A stretch of 64,000 nucleotides of DNA from Siccirubricoccus soli (GTDB lineage Bacteria > Pseudomonadota > Alphaproteobacteria > Acetobacterales > Acetobacteraceae): positions 1 to 64,000 of the forward strand of contig NZ_JAMZIK010000051.1 of NCBI RefSeq assembly GCF_024178315.1, written 5' to 3'. A program made the position numbers and the translations under genes. Below are positions 36,557-46,969 of the stretch, piece after piece. Under the pieces are notes generated by a model. That model was not told the origin of the DNA. It saw only the letters and a program-made list of their open reading frames with translations, and did no database searches. Each line of letters starts with the position of its first letter. The first letter of the stretch is position 1.

Positions 36557-37992
36557 ACGACAACCGTACCATTCTGATCGCCGATGACGACCGGGCGATC
36601 CGGACCGTCCTGAGCCAGGCCCTCGGCCGCAGCGGCTACCAGGTGCGGGCGACCTCCTCCGCCTCCACCCTCTGGCGCTGGGTGGAGGATGGGGAGGGCG
36701 ACCTCGTCATCACCGATGTGGTGATGCCGGATGAGAACGGGCTCGACCTCGTCCCGCGGATCAAGCGGATACGGCCCGATCTTCGCGTGGTGGTGATGTC
36801 CGCGCAGTCCACCTTCATGACGGCGCTGAAGGCCGCCCAGCGCGGCGCCTTCGAATACCTGCCGAAGCCCTTCGACCTGAAGGAGCTGATGTCGGTGGTG
36901 GAGCGGGCGCTGGCCACCCCCCAGGCGCCGGCCGAGGCGGAGGAGGAGGAGGCCGGAGAGCGCCTGCCGCTCGTCGGCCGCAGCCCGGCGATGCAGGAGA
37001 TCTACCGCACCGTCGCTCGCCTCACGACCACCGACCTGACGGTGATGATCACCGGCGAGTCGGGCACCGGGAAGGAGCTGGTGGCGCGCGCCCTGCACGA
37101 TTACGGGCGGCGCCGCGGCGGCCCCTTCATCGCCATCAACATGGCGGCCATCCCGCGCGAGCTGATCGAGAGCGAGCTGTTCGGCCATGAGCGCGGGGCC
37201 TTCACCGGCGCGCTGAACCGCGGCGTCGGGCGCTTCGAGCAGGCGGCGGGCGGCACCCTCTTCCTCGACGAGATCGGCGACATGCCGCCCGAGGCCCAGA
37301 CCCGTCTGCTGCGGGTGCTGCAGGAGGGCGAGTTCACCACCGTCGGCGGCCGCACCCCCATCAAGGCCAATGTCCGGATCGTCGCCGCCACCCACCGGGA
37401 CCTGCGGCAAGCCATCCGGCAGGGGTTGTTCCGCGAGGACCTGTTCTACCGCCTGAACGTCGTCCCCCTCCGCCTGCCGCCGCTGCGGGAGCGGCTGGAG
37501 GACATCCCGCTGCTGGCCCGCCACTTCCTCGACCGCGCCCGGAATTCCGGCCTGCCGGCAAAGCAGCTCAGCCCGGAGGCGCTGGAGCGGCTCAAGCAGC
37601 ATGCCTGGCCGGGCAATGCGCGGGAACTCGAGAACCTGATGCGCCGCCTCGCCGCGCTCTACGCGCAGGAGACGATCGACGCCGACGCCGTCAGCGCCGA
37701 GCTGTCCGAGGCCGAGCCGCCGGCGGAGGCCGGCGCCCGCGGGCCGGAGACGCTGGAGCAGGCGGTGGAGCGCCACCTGAAGGCCTTCGTTGCCGCGCAC
37801 AAGGACGGGCTGCCGGTGCGGGACCTCTATGACCGGGTGCTGGCGGAGGTGGAGCGGCCGCTGCTGCGGCTCGTCCTCGGCGCCACAAGGGGCAACCAGA
37901 TCAAGGCGGCGGCGATGCTCGGCCTCAACCGCAACACCCTGCGGAAGAAGATCCGGGAACTCGACCTGCCCGTGGTGCGCGGGCTCGGCTGA
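36553..37992 (+). CDS. ntrC: Nitrogen regulation response regulator NtrC (sigma-54 activator)
   Basis: A 479-residue enhancer-binding protein that activates sigma-54 promoters of nitrogen-assimilation genes. The receiver domain (about 5-120) has [12 protein letters not shown], a phosphoacceptor Asp in [11 protein letters not shown], and EYLPKPFDL. The AAA+ domain (about 145-385) has Walker A GESGTGKE, the sigma-54 contact motif GAFTGA in [11 protein letters not shown], and [10 protein letters not shown]. The C-terminal Fis-type helix-turn-helix is [24 protein letters not shown]. It overlaps ntrB and ntrY (TGATG), so the four kinase/regulator genes are tightly coupled. Confidence 0.97.
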   Translation: MNDNRTILIADDDRAIRTVLSQALGRSGYQVRATSSASTLWRWVEDGEGDLVITDVVMPDENGLDLVPRIKRIRPDLRVVVMSAQSTFMTALKAAQRGAFEYLPKPFDLKELMSVVERALATPQAPAEAEEEEAGERLPLVGRSPAMQEIYRTVARLTTTDLTVMITGESGTGKELVARALHDYGRRRGGPFIAINMAAIPRELIESELFGHERGAFTGALNRGVGRFEQAAGGTLFLDEIGDMPPEAQTRLLRVLQEGEFTTVGGRTPIKANVRIVAATHRDLRQAIRQGLFREDLFYRLNVVPLRLPPLRERLEDIPLLARHFLDRARNSGLPAKQLSPEALERLKQHAWPGNARELENLMRRLAALYAQETIDADAVSAELSEAEPPAEAGARGPETLEQAVERHLKAFVAAHKDGLPVRDLYDRVLAEVERPLLRLVLGATRGNQIKAAAMLGLNRNTLRKKIRELDLPVVRGLG

Positions 37993-40394
37993 TGCGTCCC
38001 GTCCCCGCCCGCGCCGCGGCTTCGGCCGAGCGAGGCGGCGGGGCGCCGGGGGAGGCGGCGCCGCCGCCGCCGAAGCCCCGGCGGCCGGTGCGGCGGCTGG
38101 CGGATCTGCTGCTCGGCCGCGGCATGACCCTCGGCCTCGCGGTCGGGGCGCTGCTGCTCGGCATCGCCACCTTCGCCGTCCTCTCGGAAGGCAGCCCCTT
38201 TGGCCCCACCAAGCCCGGCACGGTGGTCGGGCTGGTGCTGGTCAACCTCGCCGTCATCCTGCTGCTGCTGGGCTCGCTCGCCGGGCGGCTGGTGCGGGTC
38301 TGGGCGGACCGCCGGCGCGGGTCCGCCGGCTCCCGCCTGCATGTGCGGCTGGTGCTGCTGTTCGGCGTGGTCGCGGTGGTGCCGGCCATGCTGGTCGCGG
38401 TCTTCGCCGCGCTGTTCTTCAACCTCGGCATCGAGACCTGGTTCAGCGACCGGGTGCGCACTGCGCTGGAGGCCAGCCTCCAGGCCAGCCGCGGCTATCT
38501 GGAGGAGCACCGCAACACCATCCGCGGCGATGCCCTGGCCATGGCCGCCGACCTCTCCCGCGCCCGCGTCCTGCTGCCGGACAACGGCATTGCTTTCGCC
38601 CGGCTGATGGCGACGCACACCGCGCTGCGCAACCTGACGGAGGCGGTGGTCTTCGACCCCGCCACCCTGCAGGTGATCGCCCATGCCGGCTACACCACCA
38701 GCTTCACCCTGGACCCACCGCCGGAGGACGCCATCGCCACGGCGCGGCTCGGCGATGTGGCCGTGATCCCGGCGGAGGACCGGGTGCGGGCGGTCGTCGC
38801 CCTCGATATCGGCCCCATCGCCTCCGGCGGCTGGATGCTGCTGATCGGCCGGCCGCTCGACACCACCGTGCTGCTGCACCAGCGCTCCGTGGAAGCCGCG
38901 GTGGCCGAGTACAACGAACTGGACCGCAACCGCTCCGGCCTGCAGATCACCTTCGTGATGATCTTCGCGATCGCCGCGCTGCTGGTGCTGCTGGCGGCGG
39001 TGCTGATCGGCCTGGTGCTGGCCAACCAGCTCGCCCGGCCGATCGGGCGGCTGATCGTGGCGGCGGAGCGGGTGCGCGCCGGCGACCTGGCGACGCGGGT
39101 GGAGGAGGGGGCGGCGGATGAGGAGATCGCCAGCCTCGCCCGCGCCTTCAACCGCATGACCAACCAGCTCGCGGCGCAGCGCTCGGAGCTGCTGCAGGCC
39201 TATCGCCAGATCGACGACCGCCGCCGCTTCACCGAGACGGTGCTGGCCGGCGTCTCCGCCGGGGTGGTGGGGCTGGAGCGGGACGGCCGCGTGAACCTGC
39301 CGAACCGGCGGGCGAGCGAGCTGCTGGGACTCGACCTCGACGCCGCCATCGGCCTGCCGCTCGCCGCCGCGGTGCCGGAATTCGCCCCGCTGCTGGCGGC
39401 GCTGGAGGAGGGGCAGCCCGCGGCAGGGCTGGAGAAGCCGCGCACGGCGGAAATCCGCATCGGCCCGCCCTCCCACCGCCGCACCCTGCTGGCCCGGCTG
39501 GCGGTGGAACGCCCGGCGAGCGGCGAGGAAATCGCCGGCTACGTCCTCACCTTCGACGACATCACGGAGCTGCTCTCCGCCCAGCGCAAGGCGGCCTGGG
39601 CGGATGTGGCGCGGCGCATCGCGCATGAGATCAAGAACCCGCTGACCCCCATCCAGCTCTCCGCCGAGCGGCTGAAGCGCCGCTACCTCAAGCAGATCAG
39701 CCAGGACCCCGAGACCTTCGTCGCCTGCACCGACACCATCGTGCGGCAGGTGGGCGATATCGGCCGAATGGTGGATGAGTTCAGCGCCTTCGCCCGCATG
39801 CCCCAGCCGGTGATCAGGCCGGAGGATCTGGTGCAGGTGGCGCGCGACGCGCTGGTGCTGCAGCGCGACGCCCATCCCGAGATCGAGTACCGGCTGGAGC
39901 AGCCCGAAGCCGCGCCGGTGGTGCCCTGCGACCGCCGGCTGATGAACCAGGCGCTGGTGAACCTGTTGCAGAACGCCGCGGACGCCATCGCCATGCGGCC
40001 GGAGGGGGAGGTGCCGCCGCAGCCCGGGGGGCTGCGCGGACACATCACCGTGCGCGTCGCGGCGGAGGAGGAGTGGGTCCACATCGTGGTGGAGGATGAC
40101 GGGATCGGCCTGCCGCAGGGCGAGGAGCGCGACAGCCTGACCGAGCCCTATGTCACGCACAAAGCGAAAGGAACCGGCCTCGGACTTGCCATCGTGAAGA
40201 AGATCATGGAGGACCATGGCGGTAGGCTGGGGCTTGAGGACCGGCCGGGCGGGGCAGGGGAGTCGGCGGAAGCCGGGTCCTCCGGCGGCGCCCGTGCGGT
40301 GCTCACCCTGCCCTGGCGTCCGGCCCAGGACAGGCCGGCGCCGCAGGAGGCGGAACGTCCCGATGGCAGCATGAGGCGCGCGCATGGCGCATGA
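37992..40394 (+). CDS. ntrY: Membrane sensor histidine kinase NtrY
   Basis: An 800-residue inner-membrane kinase paired with NtrX. An acidic/Pro-rich N-terminus is followed by several hydrophobic segments (within about 45-145 and near 310-345) flanking a periplasmic sensor region. Then come a HAMP domain (ANQLARPIGRLIVAAERVRAGDL), a PAS domain (ETVLAGVSAGVVGLERDGRV), the phosphoacceptor in ARRIAHEIKNPLTPIQLSAERL, and the ATPase domain with NLLQNAADAI, VEDDGIGLP and KGTGLGLAIVKKI. The start codon shares the A of the ntrC stop. NtrY has been linked to nitrogen, redox and envelope signals in other alphaproteobacteria. Confidence 0.96.
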   Translation: MRPVPARAAASAERGGGAPGEAAPPPPKPRRPVRRLADLLLGRGMTLGLAVGALLLGIATFAVLSEGSPFGPTKPGTVVGLVLVNLAVILLLLGSLAGRLVRVWADRRRGSAGSRLHVRLVLLFGVVAVVPAMLVAVFAALFFNLGIETWFSDRVRTALEASLQASRGYLEEHRNTIRGDALAMAADLSRARVLLPDNGIAFARLMATHTALRNLTEAVVFDPATLQVIAHAGYTTSFTLDPPPEDAIATARLGDVAVIPAEDRVRAVVALDIGPIASGGWMLLIGRPLDTTVLLHQRSVEAAVAEYNELDRNRSGLQITFVMIFAIAALLVLLAAVLIGLVLANQLARPIGRLIVAAERVRAGDLATRVEEGAADEEIASLARAFNRMTNQLAAQRSELLQAYRQIDDRRRFTETVLAGVSAGVVGLERDGRVNLPNRRASELLGLDLDAAIGLPLAAAVPEFAPLLAALEEGQPAAGLEKPRTAEIRIGPPSHRRTLLARLAVERPASGEEIAGYVLTFDDITELLSAQRKAAWADVARRIAHEIKNPLTPIQLSAERLKRRYLKQISQDPETFVACTDTIVRQVGDIGRMVDEFSAFARMPQPVIRPEDLVQVARDALVLQRDAHPEIEYRLEQPEAAPVVPCDRRLMNQALVNLLQNAADAIAMRPEGEVPPQPGGLRGHITVRVAAEEEWVHIVVEDDGIGLPQGEERDSLTEPYVTHKAKGTGLGLAIVKKIMEDHGGRLGLEDRPGGAGESAEAGSSGGARAVLTLPWRPAQDRPAPQEAERPDGSMRRAHGA

Positions 40395-41796
40395 GATTCT
40401 GATCGTCGATGACGAGCCGGACATCCGCGCCCAGATCGAGGGCATCCTGTCCGACGAGGGCTACGAGACACGGCAGGCGGGGAATTCCGACCAGGCCCTG
40501 GCGGCGTTCAAGCAGCGCCGCCCGTCGCTGGTCGTGCTCGATATCTGGCTACAGGGCTCCAAGCTCGACGGACTCGGGATATTGCAGGCGCTGCACCGGG
40601 AAGAGCCGCAGATCCCGGTGGTGATGATCTCCGGCCACGGCACCATCGAGACCGCGGTGCAGGCCATCCAGCAGGGCGCCTACGACTTCATCGAGAAGCC
40701 CTTCAAGACCGACCGGCTGCTGCTCATCGTGGCGCGGGCGCTGGAGGCGGCGCGGCTGAAGCGGGAGAATTCCGAGCTCCGCCTGCGTGCCGGGGCGGAG
40801 ACCGAGCTGGTGGGGCTGTCCCCCGCCATCGCCCAGCTCCGCACCGCCATCGAGCGGGTGGCGCCGACCGGCAGCCGGGTGCTGATCACCGGCCCCGCCG
40901 GCTCGGGCAAGGAGGTGGCGGCGCGGATGATCCACGCCCGCTCCCGCCGCGCCGATGGGCCTTTCGTCGCGCTGAACTGCGCCACGCTGAACCCGGCGCG
41001 GTTCGAGGAGGAGCTGTTCGGCGTGGAGGCCGGGCCCGACCCGCTGGCCCTGCCGCGCCGCGCCGGCGTGCTGGAACGCGCCCATGGCGGCACCCTGCTG
41101 CTGGACGAGGTGGCGGACATGCCGCTCGAAACCCAGGGCAAGATCGTGCGCGCCCTGCAGGAGCAGGGCTTCGAGCGGATCGGCGGCGCGACGCGGGTGA
41201 AGGTGGATGTGCGCGTCCTGGCCACCACCAACCGCGACCTCCAGGCGGAGATCGCCGCCGGGCGCTTCCGCGAGGATCTCTATTACCGCTTGGCCGTGGT
41301 GCCGCTGAAGATCCCGGCGCTGCGGGAGCGGCGGGAGGATGTGCCAGCGCTGGCCCGCCACTTCATGGCCCGCTCCGGCGAGACCTCCGGCATGGCGCCA
41401 CGGGAGATCGCGGAAGATGCGCTGGCGGCGCTGCAGGCCTATGACTGGCCGGGCAATGTCCGCCAGCTCCGCAACCTGATCGACTGGCTGCTGATCATGG
41501 CCCCGGGCGAGCCCAGGGAGCCGATCCGGGCGGAGATGCTGCCGCCGGAGGTAGGCTCCGCCGCGCCGGCCATGCTGAAGCTGGACCGCAGCAGCGAGAT
41601 CATGACCCTGCCGCTGCGCGAGGCGCGGGAGCTGTTCGAGAAGCAGTATCTGGAGGCGCAATTGCTGCGCTTCGGCGGCAATATCAGCCGGACGGCGAAT
41701 TTCGTCGGCATGGAGCGCAGCGCGCTGCACCGGAAGCTGAAATTCCTCGGCGTGCATGCGGAGGACCGGGCACCGCCGGCGGCGGGGCTGGCCTGA
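40384..41796 (+). CDS. ntrX: Response regulator NtrX
   Basis: A 470-residue NtrC-like regulator, partner of NtrY. The receiver domain starts EILIVDDEPDIRAQIEGIL with the Asp in LVVLDIWLQGS and YDFIEKPFKTDRL. The AAA+ domain has Walker A GPAGSGKE and TLLLDEVADMPLETQGKI. In place of GAFTGA the loop reads ELFGVEAGPDPLALPRRAG, so the sigma-54 contact motif is missing, as in other alphaproteobacterial NtrX proteins. It therefore probably does not activate sigma-54 promoters (family knowledge plus inference). The C-terminal HTH is NISRTANFVGMERSALHRKLK. It overlaps ntrY by 11 nt. Confidence 0.96.
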   Translation: MAHEILIVDDEPDIRAQIEGILSDEGYETRQAGNSDQALAAFKQRRPSLVVLDIWLQGSKLDGLGILQALHREEPQIPVVMISGHGTIETAVQAIQQGAYDFIEKPFKTDRLLLIVARALEAARLKRENSELRLRAGAETELVGLSPAIAQLRTAIERVAPTGSRVLITGPAGSGKEVAARMIHARSRRADGPFVALNCATLNPARFEEELFGVEAGPDPLALPRRAGVLERAHGGTLLLDEVADMPLETQGKIVRALQEQGFERIGGATRVKVDVRVLATTNRDLQAEIAAGRFREDLYYRLAVVPLKIPALRERREDVPALARHFMARSGETSGMAPREIAEDALAALQAYDWPGNVRQLRNLIDWLLIMAPGEPREPIRAEMLPPEVGSAAPAMLKLDRSSEIMTLPLREARELFEKQYLEAQLLRFGGNISRTANFVGMERSALHRKLKFLGVHAEDRAPPAAGLA

Positions 41797-41810
41797 CCTA
41801 GGAAGCTCCG

Positions 41811-41884
41811 CCCCCTGGCCCCGCCAGGGGGCTGCCCCTTGGCGGCAGCGCCGCCACGCCCCGCCGGGGAGGAGGTTCCTCCCC
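41811..41884. repeat. Cluster of three hairpins (family H-like) after ntrX
   Basis: CCCCCTGGC-CCC-GCCAGGGGG (41811-41831), TGGCGGC-AGC-GCCGCCA (41840-41856) and GGGGAGGA-GGT-TCCTCCCC (41866-41884) follow one another directly after the ntrX stop. The motif CGCCGGTTGAGCCGG follows, similar to motifs next to the other family H modules. This is a likely end point of the dusB-ntrBCYX transcript. Confidence 0.65.
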
Positions 41885-42077
41885 GGACCCTGATGCGACT
41901 CGCCGGTTGAGCCGGGAGCCCTGGGGGAAGCGGGCAGAGGCTGCGGTCCTTGAGGGCTCCGCGTCCCGGGCTATGGGCCCTGCTGTGACATCGCGGCGCT
42001 GTCCGACGCCGGGCCCCGCGCCCGCTGACCTGCCCGCCATTCCGGTCTATCCTGCCCCGCCGCAACCCGGGGTTTCC

Positions 42078-42950
42078 ATGTCGCGCATCGCCTATGTGAA
42101 TGGCCGCTACCTCGACCAGCGCCTGGCCGAGGTGAATATCGAGGATCGCGGCTATCAATTCGGCGACGGCGTCTATGAGGTGGTCCACCTCTACCAGGGC
42201 CGCTTCGTCGATGCGGCGCTTCACCTGGACCGGCTCGACCGCTCCCTGCGCGAGATGCGCCTGCCGAGCCCGATGCCCCGCGCCGCCCTGCTGCATGTGC
42301 TGGCCGAGGTCGCCCGGCGGAACCGGGTGACGGAGGGGCTGCTCTACATGCAGGTGACGCGCGGCGTCGCCCCGCGGGAGCACGCCTTCCCGAAGCGCCC
42401 GGTGCCGCCGGCCCTGGTCGTCACGGTCAAGCGCATCCCGCCCTTTCCGACCGATCTGGATCGCTGGGGCGCCAGCGCCATCACCCATCCGGATCTCCGC
42501 TGGGCTCGCTGCGACATCAAGACGGTGAACCTGCTGCCCAATTGCCTGGCCCGCCAGGCGGCGCGGGAGGCGGGGGCGATCGAGGCCATCCTGTATGAGG
42601 CGGCGACCGGCCTTGTCACCGAGGGGGCCGCCACCAGCTTCTGGATCGTGGATGAGGCGGGCACCATCCGCACCCGCCCGCTCAGCCACGCCATCCTGCC
42701 CGGCTGCACCCGCGCCGCGCTGATGGCGGAGCTGGCGGAGGCCGGCATCGGCTTCGAGGAACGCGCCTTCTCGCTCGAGGAGATGCGCCAGGCGCGGGAG
42801 GCCTTCCTCACCTCCGCCACCTCCTTCGTGCGGCCCATCACGCGGATCGACGGCGCCCCGGTGGGGGATGGGCAGGTCGGGCCGGTGGTCCGCAAGCTGT
42901 TCGCGATCTTTGCCCGCCACGTCCAGGGCGAGCGGCGCAATGCCGCCTGA
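42078..42950 (+). CDS. dat: D-amino-acid transaminase (branched-chain/class IV aminotransferase family)
   Basis: A PLP fold-type IV aminotransferase of 290 residues, probably converting D-amino acids and 2-oxo acids (D-alanine/D-glutamate supply). Features are MSRIAYVNGRYLDQRLAEVNIEDRGYQFGDGVYEV, the PLP-lysine in DIKTVNLLPNCLARQAA, and EAATGLVTEGAATSFWIV for cofactor phosphate binding. Placement between ntrX and hfq is conserved in Rhodospirillales-type genomes. The ATG at 42078 is chosen because the family N-terminus starts there; the preceding 57 codons have no similarity. It overlaps the HAD gene by 11 nt. Confidence 0.92.
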   Translation: MSRIAYVNGRYLDQRLAEVNIEDRGYQFGDGVYEVVHLYQGRFVDAALHLDRLDRSLREMRLPSPMPRAALLHVLAEVARRNRVTEGLLYMQVTRGVAPREHAFPKRPVPPALVVTVKRIPPFPTDLDRWGASAITHPDLRWARCDIKTVNLLPNCLARQAAREAGAIEAILYEAATGLVTEGAATSFWIVDEAGTIRTRPLSHAILPGCTRAALMAELAEAGIGFEERAFSLEEMRQAREAFLTSATSFVRPITRIDGAPVGDGQVGPVVRKLFAIFARHVQGERRNAA

Positions 42951-43605
42951 GCCGCCCCGCCCCGCCGCCCTGCTCTGGGACTGGGACAACACGCTGGTGG
43001 ATGGCTGGGCTGCCATCCAGCACGGGCTGAACGCCGCCTTCCGCGCCTTCGGCCTGCCGGAATGGGACCGCGAGACCGTGCTGCGCAATGTCCGCCGCAG
43101 CCTGCGGGAGAGCTTTCCAGAGATCTTCGGCGCGGAGTGGGAGAGGGCGCGCGACATCTTCTATGCCGGCGTCCGCGCCCGCCACCTGGAGGTTCTCCGC
43201 CCCATGCCCGCGGCCGAATCCGCCATCCTGGCTGCCGCCGCCGTTGGCCTGCCCCAGGGCGTCATCAGCAACAAGCAGGGCCCCCTGCTGCGGGCGGAGG
43301 CGGCGCATCTCGGCTGGGCGCCGCATTTCCGCATCCTGCTCGGCGCCGGCGATGCGGCGGCCGATAAGCCGGACCCGGCGCCCTTCCGCCTCGCTTTCCC
43401 GGCCCTCGGCATCCCGCTCGGGCCCACCATCTGGTATGTCGGCGACACCGCGCTCGACATGCAGGCGGCCCGCGCCGCCGGCTGCACCGCCGTGCTGCTG
43501 GGCGATGCGGCGCATGATGGCGGCGTCGCCAACATCGCGCCGGACCTCGCCTTCCCGGACGCCGCCGCCCTGGCCGCTTGGCTGCGGGAGCCGCCCGCCC
43601 GGTGA
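42940..43605 (+). CDS. HAD-superfamily hydrolase (Gph-like phosphatase)
   Basis: A 221-residue HAD phosphatase. Motif I is LLWDWDNTLVDGW (nucleophile Asp), motif II corresponds to GVISNKQG, the motif III Lys is in AADKPDPAPFRLA, and motif IV is WYVGDTALDMQAA. The small cap of about 70 residues after motif I fits the phosphoglycolate-phosphatase-like subgroup. The substrate is unknown. It overlaps dat upstream by 11 nt and the methyltransferase gene downstream by 4 nt (GTGA), so the three genes form a coupled unit. Confidence 0.9.
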   Translation: MPPEPPRPAALLWDWDNTLVDGWAAIQHGLNAAFRAFGLPEWDRETVLRNVRRSLRESFPEIFGAEWERARDIFYAGVRARHLEVLRPMPAAESAILAAAAVGLPQGVISNKQGPLLRAEAAHLGWAPHFRILLGAGDAAADKPDPAPFRLAFPALGIPLGPTIWYVGDTALDMQAARAAGCTAVLLGDAAHDGGVANIAPDLAFPDAAALAAWLREPPAR

Positions 43606-44966
43606 CCGAGCGCCGCTTCATCGGCAAGGTGGAAGCGGTGGTCCGCGGCCGGCTGATGGGCTGGGCCTGGGACCGGCAGGAGGGCCGCGCCCCGCGCCTC
43701 GCCATCGAGGTGAATGGCGACAGGGTGGCGGAGCTCGCGCCGGACCTCGTCCTGCCGGGGCTGGTCAAGGCCGGGCTCGGCGATGGCAGAGGCGGCTTTG
43801 CCTGGGCCATCCCCGCCACTCTCTGCGACCCCGCCCCCTGTCGCCTCCGCCTGCTGGCGGCCGAGGATGGCAGCCTGATCTTCGAACACCCCAAGGCCCG
43901 GCTCGCCCAGGCGGGAGAGGAGCTGCTGCGCGCCTGGAAGCAGGAAGCGCTGTCCCAGGGCCTCTGGGCGCTGGAGAGCGTGGCGGAGGCCAATGGCCAG
44001 CTCAGCGGCGCCGGCTGGGCGGTGCCGCCGTGGGCCCAGCCCCAGCCCCTGCGGCTGCTGGTGAACGGCCAGCCCGCCCGCATGACCTGGCTGCGCCGGC
44101 CTGCGCCGGAGGTGGTGGATGCGCTGGGGCTGACCGGCCGCTTCGATTCGCCCCGCTTCCGCTTCTCCCTGCCACTGGGGCCAGGGGGCGGGAAGGGGAG
44201 CCCGCTCGCCGCGCCCTGGCATTTCACCCTGGCCGATGGCGCCGGCCGCAGTCTTGCCCCCGGCCAGGATGTCTGGGTTTCCAACCTCCCGGTCCCGCAG
44301 CCGCCGGAGGTGCTGCGGGAGCGCAGCCTTCCCGGCAGCGACGCCGCCGCCTTCGACCGCTCCGGCGCCACCGCGGCGGAGCTGGTGCTCCGCGCCCTGG
44401 CCCGGGTGCTGCCGGGTGGGTTGGGCAAGGCGCGGGCGGTGCTGGATTGGGGCTGCGGCTGCGCCCGGGTCGGCCGCTACCTGCTGCCGCGTCTCGGCCA
44501 GCGCTATCTTGGCCTGGACACCGATTCCGCCGCCATCACCTGGTGCCGCGCCGCCCTGCCCGGGGCGCGCTTCACCGTCTCGCCGGCCGCCCCGCCGCTG
44601 GACCTGCCGGCCGCCTCCCTGGATGTGGTCCTCGGCCTCGGCGTCATGCCACATCTCGACCCGCCGGCGCAGGCGGCCTGGCTGGCGGAATTCGCCCGGC
44701 TGCTACGGCCGGGCGGCGTCGCCCTGCTCACCAGCCTGGGCAAGATGGGCTGGGTGGCGGCGGCGCGCCGCCCGGCGGATTTCCTCGCCTGGCGGCGGGA
44801 GGGCTGGCGGGTGCTGCGGCAGGCCGGCCCGGGCCGCCCGCTGGTCCTCAGCCAGACGCCGGCGCAGGTTCACCGCGCCTGGGGCCAGCAGCTCGAGATC
44901 CTGGAGGTGCAGGAGGGCGGCATGGGCGGCTATCAGGATCTGGTTCTGGCACGGAAGCGCGGCTGA
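43602..44966 (+). CDS. SAM-dependent methyltransferase with an unassigned N-terminal region
   Basis: A 454-residue two-part protein. The C-terminal half (about 250-454) is a class I methyltransferase. It has [19 protein letters not shown] as the SAM-binding motif [16 protein letters not shown] for the acidic ribose-binding loop, and [33 protein letters not shown] after it. The N-terminal half is beta-rich, with two segments of similar flavour ([27 protein letters not shown] and [26 protein letters not shown]), possibly a duplicated carbohydrate- or protein-binding module. The GTG start overlaps the HAD gene stop. Target unknown; a glycan or surface-polymer substrate is a guess. Confidence 0.8.
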   Translation: MTERRFIGKVEAVVRGRLMGWAWDRQEGRAPRLAIEVNGDRVAELAPDLVLPGLVKAGLGDGRGGFAWAIPATLCDPAPCRLRLLAAEDGSLIFEHPKARLAQAGEELLRAWKQEALSQGLWALESVAEANGQLSGAGWAVPPWAQPQPLRLLVNGQPARMTWLRRPAPEVVDALGLTGRFDSPRFRFSLPLGPGGGKGSPLAAPWHFTLADGAGRSLAPGQDVWVSNLPVPQPPEVLRERSLPGSDAAAFDRSGATAAELVLRALARVLPGGLGKARAVLDWGCGCARVGRYLLPRLGQRYLGLDTDSAAITWCRAALPGARFTVSPAAPPLDLPAASLDVVLGLGVMPHLDPPAQAAWLAEFARLLRPGGVALLTSLGKMGWVAAARRPADFLAWRREGWRVLRQAGPGRPLVLSQTPAQVHRAWGQQLEILEVQEGGMGGYQDLVLARKRG

Positions 44967-45303
44967 CCCGGGACGTCACGGCCCCATCGGCGCCTGCCGC
45001 CCGGGGTCGTTCCGCGGCCTGGCTGGGGAAGGCGGCCCTGGCGATCCGGCGGCTCCGGGACTCCATGCGACCGATGCGCGGCCTGGGCCGCAGGGCTGCC
45101 CCCGCGGCCTCGGTCAACGGCCGGTGCCGCTGGTATCGGGCGTTCATTCGGCATGGGCGACATTCCCGGCGAGCGTGCAATGGTGCAGTGCAGCGTCTTG
45201 CATTGCCTCCGCCGCTCTGGGAATGTGGCGGCCCTTGGCGGGCTCGCCCCCGCCGCGGCGGGCCGTCTCCGGACAGCCTGCCAACAAGAAGAAGGACCGA
45301 GCC
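44967..45303. other. 337-bp gene-free stretch upstream of hfq
   Basis: No credible ORF or tRNA is visible. Near 45175-45206, GTGCAATG and TTGCATTGC form a short inverted repeat (GCAATG/CATTGC) in a less GC-rich patch that may belong to the hfq promoter. I looked for a sigma-54 promoter (TGGCAC-N5-TTGCA) and did not find one with correct spacing. Confidence 0.4.
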
Positions 45304-45624
45304 GTGGCAGCCGAGAAGTCCCAGAACGTGCAGGACGTGTTCCTGAACCACGTTCGCAAGAGCAAAACGCCGGTGACGATCTTCCTCGTCAATGGCGTCA
45401 AACTTCAGGGCATCATTACCTGGTTCGACAATTTCTCGGTGCTGCTGCGCCGGGATGGCCACACCCAGCTGGTCTACAAGCACGCCATCAGCACGGTGAT
45501 GCCGGGCGCGCCGATCCAGCTCTTCGACGCGACGGCGGCCCGCGAGGGCGGCGCGGCGTCGGTCACGCGCGAGGGGACGACTCTCACCATGAGCCGTGAG
45601 GTCAACCCTGTCGGGACCGACTGA
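45304..45624 (+). CDS. hfq: RNA chaperone Hfq
   Basis: Hfq forms a hexamer that pairs small RNAs with mRNAs. The product is 106 residues: [32 protein letters not shown] with the Sm1 motif, and [22 protein letters not shown] with the Sm2 motif and YKHA. A C-terminal extension of about 30 residues follows. A GTG start is assigned at 45304 because AAGGA sits 7 nt upstream and the first residues match the family. The 3' end overlaps the probable hflX start by 29 nt. Confidence 0.96.
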   Translation: MAAEKSQNVQDVFLNHVRKSKTPVTIFLVNGVKLQGIITWFDNFSVLLRRDGHTQLVYKHAISTVMPGAPIQLFDATAAREGGAASVTREGTTLTMSREVNPVGTD

Positions 45625-46969
45625 GCACGGTTTACCGCCGCCGGCCAATGACCGCGGGGACGGCACCGATACCGGGCCGACCCGCGCCGCGGTGATCCTG
45701 CCCTATGAACGCCCGCTGCGGGCCCTGGCCCCGGTGGCCGACTCCGCCCCCCGCGCCGCTGAGGCGCGGCTGGCGGAGGCTGTCGGCCTCGCCGCCAGCA
45801 TCGGCGTGACCATCGTCCATACCGCCATCTTCCCGCTGCGGGAGAAGCGGCCCAGCACCCTGCTGGGCGAAGGCCAGGTGGCGGCGGCGAAGCAGGAGAT
45901 CAGCGACCAGCGCGTGGCGCTGGTGGTGGTGGACGCCGCGCTGACGCCCGTGCAGCAGCGCAACCTGGAGCGCGACTGGCGCTGCAAGGTGATCGACCGC
46001 ACCGGCCTCATCCTCGAGATCTTCGGCGAGCGCGCCCGGACCAAGGAGGGCGCGCTGCAGGTGGAGCTCGCCCATCTGGACTACCAGCGCACCCGCCTGG
46101 TGCGGTCCTGGACCCACCTCGAACGCCAGCGCGGCGGCTTCGGCTTCCTCGGCGGCCCCGGCGAATCCCAGATCGAGCTCGACCGCCGCCTGATCGGCGA
46201 GCGGATGGTGAAGCTGCGGAAGGAGCTGGACCAGGTCCGCCGCACCCGCGGACTGCACCGCAAGCAACGGGAGCGGGTGCCCTACCCGGTGATCGCCCTG
46301 GTCGGCTACACCAATGCGGGGAAGAGCACGCTGTTCAACGCCCTGACCGGCGCCGGCGTCTATGCCCAGGACCAGCTCTTCGCCACGCTGGACCCCACCA
46401 TGCGGGGCATCCGGCTGCCGAGCGGCCGCCGCGCCATCCTCTCCGACACTGTCGGCTTCATCTCCGACCTGCCGACCCAGCTCGTCGAGGCCTTCCGTGC
46501 GACGCTCGAGGAGGTGGCGGCGGCCGACATCATCCTGCATGTGCGGGACAGCGCCCATCCGGACAGCGCCGCCCAGCGCGGCGACGTGCTGCGGGTGCTG
46601 CGGGAGATGGCGGAAGGCCCCAACCCCGCCCTCGATGCCGGTTGGGAAGGCCGGGTCATCGAGGTGCTGAACAAGGCCGACCTGCTGGGTGGCACCGCGG
46701 CGCTGCCGGGTGGCGACGCCACCCAGGGCATCCCCGTCTCCGCCCTGACCGGGGAGGGGCTGGACCGGCTGCGGGAGGTGCTGGATGAGCGCCTCGCCGC
46801 CGGCATGGACATGGTGGACTACGCCATCCCCGCCAGCGACGGCGCCCGCCTCGCCTGGCTGTACCGGCATGGCGAGGTGCTGGAGCGGCGGGAGGCGGAG
46901 GGGGACATCCATATCCGCGTCCGCCTCAGCCCCGCCGACCGCGCCCGTTTCGAGCAGGAGCCGGCATGA
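45596..46969 (+). CDS. hflX: Ribosome-associated GTPase HflX
   Basis: HflX is a GTPase that splits stalled ribosomes. In the 457-residue product the N-terminal domain has [16 protein letters not shown] and [36 protein letters not shown]. The linker is [19 protein letters not shown], and the G domain has G1 [10 protein letters not shown]3 [10 protein letters not shown] and G4 NKAD. The hfq-hflX order is the classical one. The GTG at 45596 lies inside hfq and lacks a clear ribosome-binding site, so the exact start is uncertain; codons further downstream are possible. It overlaps the next gene by 4 nt. Confidence 0.95.
   Translation: MRSTLSGPTEHGLPPPANDRGDGTDTGPTRAAVILPYERPLRALAPVADSAPRAAEARLAEAVGLAASIGVTIVHTAIFPLREKRPSTLLGEGQVAAAKQEISDQRVALVVVDAALTPVQQRNLERDWRCKVIDRTGLILEIFGERARTKEGALQVELAHLDYQRTRLVRSWTHLERQRGGFGFLGGPGESQIELDRRLIGERMVKLRKELDQVRRTRGLHRKQRERVPYPVIALVGYTNAGKSTLFNALTGAGVYAQDQLFATLDPTMRGIRLPSGRRAILSDTVGFISDLPTQLVEAFRATLEEVAAADIILHVRDSAHPDSAAQRGDVLRVLREMAEGPNPALDAGWEGRVIEVLNKADLLGGTAALPGGDATQGIPVSALTGEGLDRLREVLDERLAAGMDMVDYAIPASDGARLAWLYRHGEVLERREAEGDIHIRVRLSPADRARFEQEPA

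Noticed and set aside
44967-45303. Possible sigma-54 promoter upstream of hfq
   Set aside because: GG and GC elements are present but the spacing does not fit TGGCAC-N5-TTGCA.
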